NCBI GenBank assembly: GCA_023213395.1
Contig: CM041465.1
Coordinates: 61,635,741 to 61,699,740, forward strand
Direction: 5' to 3'
From: Cycas panzhihuaensis
Taxonomy: Eukaryota > Cycadophyta
DNA length: 64,000 bases
Part shown: positions 45,624-55,900 of the stretch, in pieces
Position numbering within the stretch: the stretch's first letter is position 1
Layout: every line of letters starts with the position of its first letter
Notes under the pieces: model-generated
What the model was told of the DNA's origin: nothing
The model's input: the letters and a program-made list of their open reading frames with translations, nothing else
Databases searched by the model: none
Translations under genes and position numbers: made by a program

Positions 45624-46507
45624 ATACTCCTGTAAATCTGTTACAGATTTATCTTTAGAAATATCTTCCTGCTCTTCTAATTCTAAAGATGGCTAGGTTT
45701 TAAACTTGACTTGTTGATGTTCATCTTTCTGCTCCTGTTTCACTTCAACTTCTACATAGTTTGATTTTAGAAGGGGAGATTCATCAAATACAACATCTCT
45801 ATTAATGGTGATTTTGTGGGCAGTAGGATCCCATAACCTGTATCCCTTCACACCATCTTTATCACCATAACCAAAAAAGATATATTTCTTGGATTTTGGG
45901 TCTAACTTTGAACATTTACTTTTATCAGTCTAGGCATAAGCATCGCAACCAAAAACTCTCAAATTTGAATAGTCACATGGATATCCAGTCCATACCTCTT
46001 TAGGAATCTTACAGTCTATTGCAAGTGATGTTGACCTATTTACCATATATCAAGTTATTTGAATAGCTTCTACCCACAAGCCCTACTCCACTCCAATATT
46101 ACTAAGCATGCTTCTTGCTCTTTCCAAGAGTGTCTTATTCATGTACTCAACAATGCCATTTTGCTACAGAGTATAGCTAGTGGTCTTGTGTCTTTTGATC
46201 CCAACTTCTCTGCAATAGTTCTCAAACTCTAAGGAGTTGAACTCACCTCTATTATCAGTTCTTAAATATTTTATTGACTTACCAGTGTTGTTCTCAACTA
46301 AAGCCTTGAATTGCTTAAATAGACTAAAAACTTTAGATTTCCTTTTCAAAAAATATACCCATACCTTCTTGGAGTAATCATCTATAAATGTGATAAAGTA
46401 CAATGATCCTCTACAAGATATTTTAGGGCTAGTCCCCATACATCTGAATGTATGTAATCTAGAATGCCTTTACTAGTATGAATCCCTACTTTAAACCCAA
46501 GTCTATA
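45624..46507 (-). pseudogene. integrase of copia 1
   Basis: The open frame 46,164-46,439 reads SLYFITFIDDYSKKVWVYFL (first catalytic Asp region), then FKALVENNTGKSIKYLRTDNRGEF (second Asp) and GIKRHKTTSYT, after which the family has P-Q-Q-N-G-x-x-E. A stop at the expected Gln breaks the frame there. The C-terminal part to about 45,800 contains the usual L-R-x-F-G-C-x-A-Y and D-K-x-x-K-x-x-F-x-G-Y blocks in antisense near 45,850-45,960. Confidence 0.9.
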
Positions 46508-47886
46508 CTATTTTCCAAAAATAAAATATTTACAGAAAGCTAAATCTAAAAGTTGTAAGTCAGGAAGTAACTTACAGTTTATCAACACCTTAAGTCCTCT
46601 CTCACTCATGTGCCTAAGTCTCTGATGCCATAACTGGGATAGATCTTCTGCATTCTTTGATGTTGTAGTTGCTTGGATGACATCTGTACTTCCCACTAAA
46701 ATGTAAAGATTTCCTTTCTTAAAGGCTTTTATAACAACCAACGTGCCCTTTGACACCTTTAGGACTCCTTTATGACTTGTATGCTTATAACCACCTGAAT
46801 CTAGTTCACCCAAGGAAATTAGATTCCTTTTTAGATCAAGTACATGTCTAACCTCAGTTAATATTCTCACTACACCATCAAACATCTTAATTCTGATGCT
46901 GGTAATGCCCAGTGTCTTATAAGAAACTTCATTTCCCATAAGCACATCACCACCATCAAGAGGTTGGTATGATGAGAACCAACTCTTGTGTAGATACATG
47001 TGGTGTAAAGCACCTGAATTTAATAACCAGTCATGGTGATAATGGAAAACATTATAAGCAACTAAGACATCATCATCCATACTTTGATTTGACTCCACCT
47101 GATTAGCCTCCTTGGCAGGATCTTCCTTTTTCTGGAACTCCTTCCTTTTGAAGTAATCCTTCTTGAGGTGACCCATCTTATTATAATGCCAACACCCGAG
47201 CTTACTCTTCTTGCTTTTTGACTTTGACCTCAATGTATCCCTAGAGCTTTGTCCTATATCAATTATTCTACCCATTGCTATCATGGCTTCTGGTGTGGAG
47301 GTTTTAAGACTAGACTTCCTTCGCACTTCTTCCATCAACAAAGCACTCATAACATAATCATATTCTAATTCATCTATAGTGCTAAAACTAATTGAGGTGA
47401 TAATATTATCCCAGGATTCTGGTAATGAGTATAACAAGGTAACAACCTTATCCTCATCCTCAATTTTGACATTGATACTAGCTAATGACAAATAAGAGTA
47501 TTGAAAATATTTAAATGGTCAACAATTTTTATACCTTCCTTCATCTATAATGAGTACAGTTGCCTCTTCAAGTAAATTCAATTTGTCACTAATTTGGTCA
47601 TATACAGGCCTTCTAAACGAGTCCATAATCCTGCTGCTGTCTGCTCCACTGTGATGTTAAACAGAACTTCATCTGCCAAGTATAATCATATTGTGCTAAG
47701 AGCCTTTTTATCTAGATCATCCCAATCATCATCGTCCATCCCTGTGGGTTTCCTCATTTTGCCTATGAGAGCTCTGTACAAACCTTGTTATACAAGAACA
47801 TCATACACTTTTAGTTTCCATAACTCAAGGTTGTTCTTGGCATTGAATTTCTCCACCTCAAACTTTGCACTTGCCAGTTTCGCCAT
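46508..47886 (-). pseudogene. gag and protease of copia 1, plus pre-integrase region
   Basis: ATG at 47,886 opens MAKLASAKFEVEKFN, followed by LWKLKVYDVLV and KKALSTI, the copia gag (UBN2) pattern, with three stops. A frameshift lies near 47,490. The open frame from 47,491 continues with LLYSLPESWDNIITSIS and LMEEVRRKS, then a zinc knuckle CWHYNKMGHLKKDYF near 47,194 in which two Cys are lost. Next comes DWLLNSGALHHMY near 47,030 (protease W-x-L-D-S-G-A-S-x-H-M, catalytic Asp to Asn), and QLWHQRLRHMSERGLKVL near 46,620 (pre-integrase L-W-H-x-R-L-G-H). The start is the first ATG after PBS and matches the copia gag start. Confidence 0.92.
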
Positions 47887-47943
47887 TTGGTGTAGAGAAA
47901 GCTAATACCAAAACCTTCACAAATTCACTGTAAAAATAAAAGT

Positions 47944-47956
47944 GGCTCTGATATTA
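47944..47956 (-). promoter_or_regulatory. primer binding site of copia 1, decayed
   Basis: GGCTCTGATATTA on the plus strand. Against the initiator-Met site GGCTCTGATACCA it has two changes, both C to T. Two bases separate it from the LTR. Confidence 0.82.
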
Positions 47957-47958
47957 CT

Positions 47959-48537
47959 TATTGTGAATATAAGGTCCCAACCCTTAAACCGCCACCAAGA
48001 TCTAACCTATTCTTGCAATAGGTTACAGAAATCAAAACTAAAGATTACATGCAAGTTCTTAAACTAGAGAAAAATAAATAAACTAAACAAGAAAGCCAAG
48101 CACATAAATACACCTGATATAATGTGATAAAACCCTAGCAATGTGCTAGGGAAACATCTATACAGGAAAGGTATCAATCTTTATTGTTACAGAATAGAGA
48201 AAATATATATAATCCTGTAGTAAAGTGATCATAGCAACAATAACTAGCTACCCAACTCCTTAGAGTACGTTGAACCACCTCAACATAATGAAATATACCC
48301 TTAAACGGGCTACATGAGAGAGTCATACAAGGCACAAATCTAGAACGTAGAATCTAGGGTATTTTTATTAAACAATCATGATTCTCTTTACAATTTAATA
48401 TAGTTTCCCCCCGCACCCCCTAGCCAAGGGGGGCTCCCACCCCCCTTAGAATCTCCTGAGGAAGGTTTGGGGGGGAAACCATGCTGCCAACATGCCAAAA
48501 TTTAAGCCTCCAACCATTGTTGTTATATTATCCAACA
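47959..48537 (-). repeat. 5' LTR of copia 1
   Basis: 579 bp, TATTGTGAATAT at left and ATCCAACA at right; roughly 87% identical to the partner over the first 220 bp by eye. It carries the same GC-rich hairpin. Confidence 0.9.
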
Positions 48538-48542
48538 AAAAT
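48538..48542. repeat. TSD of copia 1, right copy
   Basis: AAAAT, identical to the left copy. Confidence 0.88.
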
Positions 48543-48610
48543 ACCCACAAACTAGATGAGACTTCATTGTCAAATACCCATAAAGTATATGGGTCTTTAC
48601 TATACAACTA

Positions 48611-48960
48611 GTCATAGTTTATCTCTCTTTAATCACGTACCAGAGGGAAATCTTTTTGCAGAAGCAAAAAATATAAACTGTTATAGTTTACAAGATTATT
48701 AATAGGTGACTTTTTAGAGAAATCCATTATAGTTTAGCCTCATTAATGGGGTGAAGGCCTTTGAAGGTTGATTATCATAGTTTAACCTCATTAACAATAA
48801 AATTTCAGAGGGCTCCCTATCATAGTTTAAACTCATTAACATGTAAAAATGACTCATAGCTAAATCCCATCATACTTTAGGCTCTTCAAAAAGTGAAAGG
48901 AGGCTCAAAGTATATATTCATGTAATAGTTTTAGCTCTTTAATAGGCAAAGTAAATTTAG
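48611..48960. repeat. T1 3' UTR second tandem array (about 50-bp units)
   Basis: About seven divergent units near 48,611, 48,675, 48,725, 48,771, 48,818, 48,866 and 48,924, each with a CATAGTTTAACCTCATTAAC-like core. No coding potential. Confidence 0.75.
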
Positions 48961-49700
48961 AGTGATATTCCTAAACTCTAAGATAATGGTCCATGTAAAA
49001 TAAATGAATGTGAAGTGGTGGATCATATATTCAAAGGAAGGTGAGCTCTATAAGAAAGCAAATATATTAAAAATTATATTTGAACCTTATCATAGCAAAA
49101 ATAGATACTTTGTAGGATTCTGAAATGATTTTGATGTTAATGGTGATTAAAAAGGAGTATAATCTACTTTGATAGGTTCCATGGGAGCTAGGGAAAATTC
49201 TACTTGAGAAATAGAGAAAAGTCCCTCCTTATTTATAAGGAAATTGATAAGAAATGAAATTCATTTTCATGAGAGGGAATAGGAAAAAGGAGCTATCTAG
49301 AGTCCATTTTTTTCATTTTTGAGGCACTTAGGAGCACATTTTGACAAAGGATTGGTTCTAGAGGATAATCGTTAGGAGTACGGAGCAGAGAGCTAGGTAC
49401 TCGATAAGTTAGAAATATTATATATATTTTTTAAGTTTTTCTTTAAAAAATGCAGTAATGTAGTGTGAAAAATGCAAGCACTACATTAAAAATATGATTA
49501 ACTAGTGAAAAAGATGAGAATATAACGAAAAATATGATTTTGTAATTTAGGACAATTAGAAGAAATCACACTTTTAACTATGAAATCACGTTTTTAGTTG
49601 CACAACCATACTTTTGAAAGTTTCTTAGAAGAATCTTAAAAATTAAAATTTTCTAAAGTAAAATCAAGGTACTAACAGGATATTCATGATATGATGCAAC
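48961..49700. other. T1 3' region between tandem repeats and antisense gene
   Basis: AT-rich; no motif recognised. If the antisense gene has its own promoter it should lie here, upstream of its start at about 49,700-49,880. Confidence 0.4.
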
Positions 49701-51530
49701 CTCTAGATATGGTAGAGACATAAGAAAATGAGGGGATGGATATTAAGGAGCTAGTTAGCTAGCTAGATGAGGTGGGATGGGCAATCTTAAGAGCGTGTGG
49801 ACTCTCACAAGCTAGTTAGTTATGGAGCATGAGATCTTGCATAACTTCATTGGTTGTTGGGGTCTGAAAATATAACATCTTCTGAGTATGAGCCATTAGA
49901 GAGATAGAGATTACTTTGAGAGATGTGAGGAGGATCTTCGGAGTGAGTTGGCATGGATAATATGTGAGACTGATCAAGGTGACTAATGAGGAGTCTAAGA
50001 TGGCATGTAGTGAATACTTGATGGGCTTTGTTGATCAAATTAGCTAGCATGGGATATTAATAGAGGCTATCCAAACAATAGGTGATATTCCTATAGTTAG
50101 GAGGATCATCACCTTGATCATTATTCATAGGATAGTCAGAACCTATAATTTCATGTGGGTTTCAACTTAGTGAACTAGCGTGGTTAGGAGGTGTGAGCAG
50201 GGGATCTAAATTAATTAGGGATAGTACATAGTAGATAATATTAGGCACTAGTTATCTAGGATCAAGAGGATGAGGAGGGAAGGATCCTCACAAAGCTCGA
50301 TATTAATGTATTGGCTATATGATCATATCCCACTTATGAGTCTAGGAGGAGAGCTAGGGGATCTAACTATCATAGACCTCAGGATGAACAAGTGGCATAT
50401 GAGATCGAGGATCCACAACAGGCCAACTATCATGGTAAGGAATACACATAATCTTTTCTTAGTAAGATGATGAGGAGATAGCTCATGGAAGATGCATATG
50501 CAGGGCTATTAGTATAGAGAAATTATGAGATGGATGCTACAGAGAGGGCAACAATAGAGGAGGCTCCCATGGCTAGACAAGGGATAGGCACAGGACGCGA
50601 TGGAGAAGGACGAGGTGGGAGAGATGGTAGGGATGGCAAAGAGATGGGACAAGGAGACATAGGAGGTTCCTCATTTAGTGGAGGAGTATAAGGGAGATAT
50701 CAAGTACTAGAGAGAGCAGGTGGAACATCTATGGAGGGTAGAGGAGGCTCCATACGGAGCATAGAGCTAGGCTTAATAGATGGACAAGGTAGAGGTAGAG
50801 GGAGTAAAGTAGGAGATGGTAAGCCTACCCAAGAGGTTCTTCATGAGCCATAGGGAGAGGGAGTACCATCAATTAAGGAGATGATGGGAGCAAATCCAGT
50901 AAGAGGAGATCTACCACTAGGTATAACATTTAATTTATTTGTCTCATATCAGATTATATTACTTTTTCATTGAGGATTCTTCATTCTAAGGGATTGATCA
51001 TAAATTATATATTTTTATTAGATAGGTGATGAGATGGTGAGCTTGAGAGAGATATAAAGGACACTGGAGCTAATGTTACTCTATGTTCTAGCATTGAAGG
51101 AGGTGCCAGTATAGAACATAGTAGATTATACTTTACTAGGATATCACATTGATTATTATAGCCATGCTCTTTGATCTTGAGATATTTACATAGATACAAG
51201 GGTAGATTTAAGGATACAAGAGCTGGATCTCAAGGCAACTAAGAATGAGAGATGACACTTATGTAAGATATCATTGGATCAGGTAGGAGAATGATACACC
51301 CATCAATAAGTGCCACTGTATAGTAGGGGCGAGACCACCTTCCACCTCATGGTGAGTCTACACATGGGGAGACTTCAAGTAGGAGGGAGGGAGCAGATCT
51401 AATGTCCCAAAGGGATCTCATTAGGAGTCATAAAGATGAGAGCATCTTATGTTGTATAGAGAAATATGAGGGCGATGAGAGGCATTTTGTGAGTCTCACT
51501 ATGTATCATAAATCATAAGAGTGACAGATG
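49700..51530 (+). pseudogene. antisense gene of T1: plant-mobile-domain-like with coiled-coil tail
   Basis: Plus strand, opposite to T1's gag-pol. From about 49,910: ITLRDVRRILRVSWHG, then VRLIKVTNEESKMACSEYL, later RRIITLIIIHRIVRTYNFMW and, in the clean frame 50,270-50,470, SSILMYWLYDHIPLM followed by DLTIIDLRMNKWHMRS. The pattern V-T-L-x-D-V-x-x-L-L-x-x-P-x-x-G, a C-x-x-Y segment and a final L-x-x-W-x-W-E-x-I-P matches the plant mobile domain (PMD/MAIN-like) family in order. A Gly/Arg/Glu-rich stretch (50,560-50,910) and a possible intron follow, then a heptad-like tail near 51,200-51,280 (VDLRIQELDLKATKNER), similar to copy D's RGLQAQLKDVDDERQ. Stops are few in the PMD part. Role unknown. 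Confidence 0.6.
50921..51021 (+). other. possible intron in the antisense gene (T1)
   Basis: GTATAACATT...TTTTTATTAG, 101 bp, T-rich, between the charged linker and the coiled-coil part. It corresponds in place to 21,548-21,686 in copy D. Inferred. Confidence 0.4.
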
Positions 51531-51548
51531 TACTATATTTCTTTGCTA

Positions 51549-51990
<442 letters not shown>

Positions 51991-52900
51991 TGATCATTTA
52001 CTTTTAAAAACTTGTATATAGATACTTGTCTCTAAACCCTTTCCCCTTTATGTCCTTTTTTAGATTAAGCATAGTATACATTCATTAGCTTGATAGTCCA
52101 AAGGAACATGTAATAATATTTTCATTTTTTATTTTTTTATTCTTTTGTAGTTATACATATATACATACATATATATATATATTTATAATATGTACATGAT
52201 AGTTTATAGTCATTCTGGAGTAAGGCAGTTTAGGAAGAAAAAGGATTGCAAGAAAGAGTGAATAATAGAAAATAAATAAAAGACAAGAGGGAGTAGGTGA
52301 AAGGTTCACTTATTCTATTTTTATAAATATAAAACCATATGAAATAAATGGTAACAGGTTTATAAAAGTAGAAGATGGAATGATATGAATCCCTTGAAAG
52401 AAACTCATATAACCCACATCATACTCTTAATAGATTATATAGATGTAGAATAAAATCCATATTTTTATAATGTATCATGAAGAAAACAAGTTATTTACCA
52501 AATGAAAAGTTAATCTCACTTAACAAATAACTAGTCATCTGAGTATATTGGATCCTTGTTAGCTCCTTGTAGGGGCAAGAAGCTTTTGGGACTTATCACT
52601 TTCCAAGATCCTTCATAGTCTAATATTCCCATGTGGGTCTATCCCTTTCAACTACTTTATTTTAATCTTCTACTTATCATCTTAATCTTCAAACTACTTA
52701 AATCTATATCTTCCCAAACCAATAGTTTATACTCATTAGGGAGTGGTGGTTTATACTAATTCTGGAGTGACGTGCCCCTAGTTAAAAAGATCAAAGTCAA
52801 CTAAAATGATCATCCAAGATAAAGGAACAAGAGTGTCAGCTTCAAGGTTGAGAGAATGAGGGATATACTAAATGGTAACTAAAGAAAAAATGGAAAATAA
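51991..52900. other. T1 segment between TA array and second RNase H
   Basis: No recognised motif. A short TA/CA run lies at 52,152-52,182. Probably the end of pol and an intergenic part between converging genes. Confidence 0.4.
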
Positions 52901-52904
52901 GGAT

Positions 52905-53195
52905 AAAGCTTGATGATGAAGGAGAAGGAGTCATGGAGATTGAACTTGATACATCCAACCAATTGATATACTACAATCTAAGAGTCAGTATATATAGTAA
53001 TAGGTCCAAGGTGAAAGTGAGAAATATTAGATTAGGCTCCTATAATAGTAAGGTATTTAACTTCATTATTAGTTGCCCCTGATATAAAAGATCCCATAGA
53101 AAGAAGAGGACTTTCTAATTGGTCATAAATCACCTAAGCAAAAGTAGATAGTCCTAGGTTTTCCATACTACCTCCATTAGTGAAAATACTCAATG
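52905..53195 (-). pseudogene. second RNase H-like domain of T1
   Basis: Minus strand from 53,190: IFTNGGSMENLGLSTFA, VIYDQLESPLLSMGSFISGA, TNNEVKYLTIIGA, then GPITIYTDS near 52,990 and VVYQLVGC. This is the RNase H order T-D-G-S, T-N-N-E-A-E-Y, I-x-T-D-S-x-L-V-V-x-Q-x-x-G. The first Asp reads Asn; the Glu and the D of T-D-S are kept. It matches copy D at 22,580-22,945 and is the best preserved pol-like segment in T1. Confidence 0.8.
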
Positions 53196-54165
53196 TCATA
53201 AGAATAATATGATCAAAATTTGGAGATAGTATGATCAATAGAGGAAGGTATAGGAATCAATCGATAAGGAGATGGTAATAAATAACATTAATTCTAACTG
53301 TGGTGAAGAAAAAGAAGAAATATAATTGGAATGATTATGATTTATACTAACAAGGTGTCAAGTAGGGTTCGATCATAAATAAGTCCATAGTGGACCCAAG
53401 AAGCTAGGTCTGAAAATCTTGAATAACTCATATAAATGAACCCAACCTACAGATAGATAGGCAGGGATGAAGTCGTCATGCAACTTCCCCTGGATTATAA
53501 GAGGATGATAACAATATGCATTTTCTTTTTTTTTCTTGATAAGAAGAGAACCATAATCATCTAATTATGAAATTACTTTACTCAACATAGCAAGGATTCA
53601 TCCTTTTTAACATAATCTAGAATAAAAGAGACCAATCTCCTTAAGGATTAAAACACGAGAAAAGAGAAAATCAAAATCATAATGTCTCCAAATATAAAGG
53701 GAAGGTAGAAGAATAGGTATCTACTTCAAAAGATCAATAGAGTAGACCAAGGATAATAAAGACAGTCAATGACAATAAGTGATATATGGCAAAACAGAAA
53801 ACCTCAAAGTGAAGTACTAGAAAATAAAAGTACTTGAACCAATAACTAAGTACTTGAAGTTAATGAAATTGTTTCTCTTTCCAGGACAAAAATATGATCA
53901 GGCTAGGGGCCCATATTATCCTTTGAGTATGGAACTCAAAAGAGAATAATATCCAAATATGGTGATAAAACATTCATGATTAATATAAATGCTATAAAGA
54001 GTAAAATACTTACATGATCACGAGTAGGATCTCAAATAAAAACATAACAATACTCAGGAGAATACAAGAAAAGACCAAAAAGAAGAAGAGATTGCCTATA
54101 ATTTTATCTTATTAGGCAAAGAGAAAGATTCAGAGCTATAGTTTATCCTTATTATAGAGGGGAAC
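53196..54165 (-). pseudogene. T1 region left of the deletion junction
   Basis: Corresponds to the D region 22,946-25,010 in shortened form, with matching blocks at 53,470-53,560 and 53,880-53,950. No domain assigned. At about 54,165 similarity to D jumps from about 25,010 to about 27,780. Confidence 0.5.
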
Positions 54166-55550
54166 TAGCTCCCAAGTTAATAATTTTAGGAGCACCTCCC
54201 ATGTCTAAGTCTACATTAATGGTTTGATCCATAAACATCATGTTTCCTTCCTCAAAATAAGGAGGAGCAAGCTCTATTAAAGAATTTGACTCCTAAGGTT
54301 GGGAATAGTTGTCTAGTGCTTTTGAAGAACCCAACCTATGATGTCTATTAAGAAGCTAAGGAGATGAACCTGCTTAATGCTCTAATTACCTATCATTCTC
54401 AAAGTGGTCTAAATGGAAGAGATTAATGAGGAGAAGGTTTCTAAGTAGAGCAATAGACAAAGAGAGACACCTAAAAGATCAAAGAGAATCAACTAAAGAG
54501 TTTGGGCTTGTGAGAGTGAACTCAATGATTAAAGGAATATGAGAAAAGAAAATAGGCCTAATAACAAACTCCTAAGTCAAAGTAAAGATTTGATTAAATT
54601 CTTATTGATACTCATAACACTCTTGGTTAGACAAAGACATCAGGATGAGGAAAGGTAAGGAAGAATCCACATAAGGACAAAAAGGAAAAGAAATGTTGGA
54701 AATTGAATTGACTTCATGTACTATAATAGAAGCATTATGACTACTTTGACTAATATCAAGTGAATCAATATCTTTGCCCTCTAATTCTAAGCCTGGGTAT
54801 CAATGTAGAAATATCTTCTTCTTATGTCTATTCAACCATGTCATAAAGAAAGAAGATCGAGAGAAAGATGGGGAAGCATCAATACATGAATTATATATAG
54901 ATGAAGTTGAACATATTCTTGACAAAAGATTAGTAATAGAAGAAACCATAGCATTTTCCTATGTGGGCAAACACAAAACCTATGAGAAGTGTGAGGAAAT
55001 AGGAAGGAAAGCATTTGTATCAGTAAAACTAGACATAAGTAGGCCTCCATGAGATATAATAAAAAGGGGAGTTACTTCTTTATCAAGAATAGAAGAAGAA
55101 GAAGCCAAAGACCGATTATTTGAGTCTAAAGAAATAGGAATAGATGAGGTACCTAATGACAAAGGAATAATCTCAACCAAATCTACATCCTTTACTTTTG
55201 GATGAGTAGAAGGAGCTTCAATAAAAAAGTATTCACCTAAACTAAGTTATTGAAAGAAGTACTTCAAAGAGTTTGAGGATTCACTAGCTTATAAAAAAGT
55301 CTCAATAAAAGGAACTGATTATTTAATGGGATTTAACTTTCACTTGATGATTTTTAATTATCCCTTATGGATAAACCTAAGTTTACCAAAGAGGGAGGAA
55401 TAAACCACTGACATTTGGGTAATACCTAAAAGAATATTATACTCTAAGTCAAGATCAATAATAGTAATCTTGGTAAGAACTATCTTTTCTTCTAAGGTGA
55501 GAGGAAGAGTGGCTTGACTTAGGGGCATTTTTTGATTCTTGTCATACCCC
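54166..55550 (-). pseudogene. T1 linker between protease and the deletion junction
   Basis: Decayed coding sequence on the minus strand, collinear with copy D 27,780-29,320. The plus-strand open frame 54,774-55,052 and minus-strand frames 54,841-55,180 show no family motif. They are read as fragments or shadows of this linker. Confidence 0.45.
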
Positions 55551-55562
55551 TAGCAAATCCAT

Positions 55563-55900
55563 TTACATGGATTGATAAATAGAAATCTCCAAATCCTCAA
55601 CAAGATGAAGAGGGATTACATTGATAGATGAACCCTCATCAATTATAATTTGCTTAATATTAATACCATCCTTTATAATTTTGATATAAAATGGAGGCAT
55701 GCCATTTGGTGCATGAGCATAATGACTAGGCAAGGTAGCTAGGTCAAAGGAAAGCATAGAGATAGATGAAGAAACTACTACAGGAACTTTTAATACATCA
55801 AATAAGAGTTGGCATTATTTAGGGTAAAACTTCAGAAAATTAATAACCAATATAACAATTGGAATTATCTTTAATTCCTCTACTAATGAGAAGGATCCAT
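55563..55900 (-). pseudogene. aspartic protease of T1
   Basis: The open frame 55,563-55,757 has GMPPFYIKIIKDG, then QIIIDEGSSINVIPLHLVED, the retropepsin motif with catalytic Asp intact and Ser changed to Glu, near 55,640. It follows gag in the normal order. Copy D has the same block at 29,330-29,410. Confidence 0.82.

Larger units (their letters stand above)
43274..48537 (-). mobile_element. Ty1/copia element 1, full length, degenerate
   Basis: 5,264 bp with LTRs of 640 bp (left, 3') and 579 bp (right, 5'), decayed initiator-Met PBS, purine tract and a perfect AAAAT target duplication. Gag, protease, integrase, RT and RNase H occur in copia order on the minus strand. Stops and at least one frameshift make it inactive, but long stretches remain open, so it is among the younger elements here. 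Confidence 0.93.
43117..48610. repeat. T1 3' UTR short tandem repeats (CCCA...TGGG units), split by copia 1
   Basis: Six divergent units of roughly 30-45 bp start near 43,117, 43,158, 43,195, 43,241 and, past the copia insertion, near 48,543 and 48,573. Each contains a CCCA-AAA-TGGG type core that could fold on itself. The copia element at 43,274-48,537 inserted inside the array. Hypervariable tandem repeats in this location are known from Tat/Ogre-type elements. Confidence 0.7.

Noticed and set aside
47594-47905. 103-codon plus-strand open frame
   Set aside because: It lies over the gag of copia 1, which is read on the minus strand with clear family motifs; a shadow frame.
43117-48960. CRISPR-like or regulatory repeat array
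   Set aside because: Units are divergent, without equal spacers, and lie in a plant retrotransposon 3' UTR. Tandem repeats explain them.
49700-51530. PMD-like region as an independent host gene
   Set aside because: The same arrangement occurs in copy D in the same position relative to pol, and the region lies inside T1's LTRs and TSD, so it belongs to the element.
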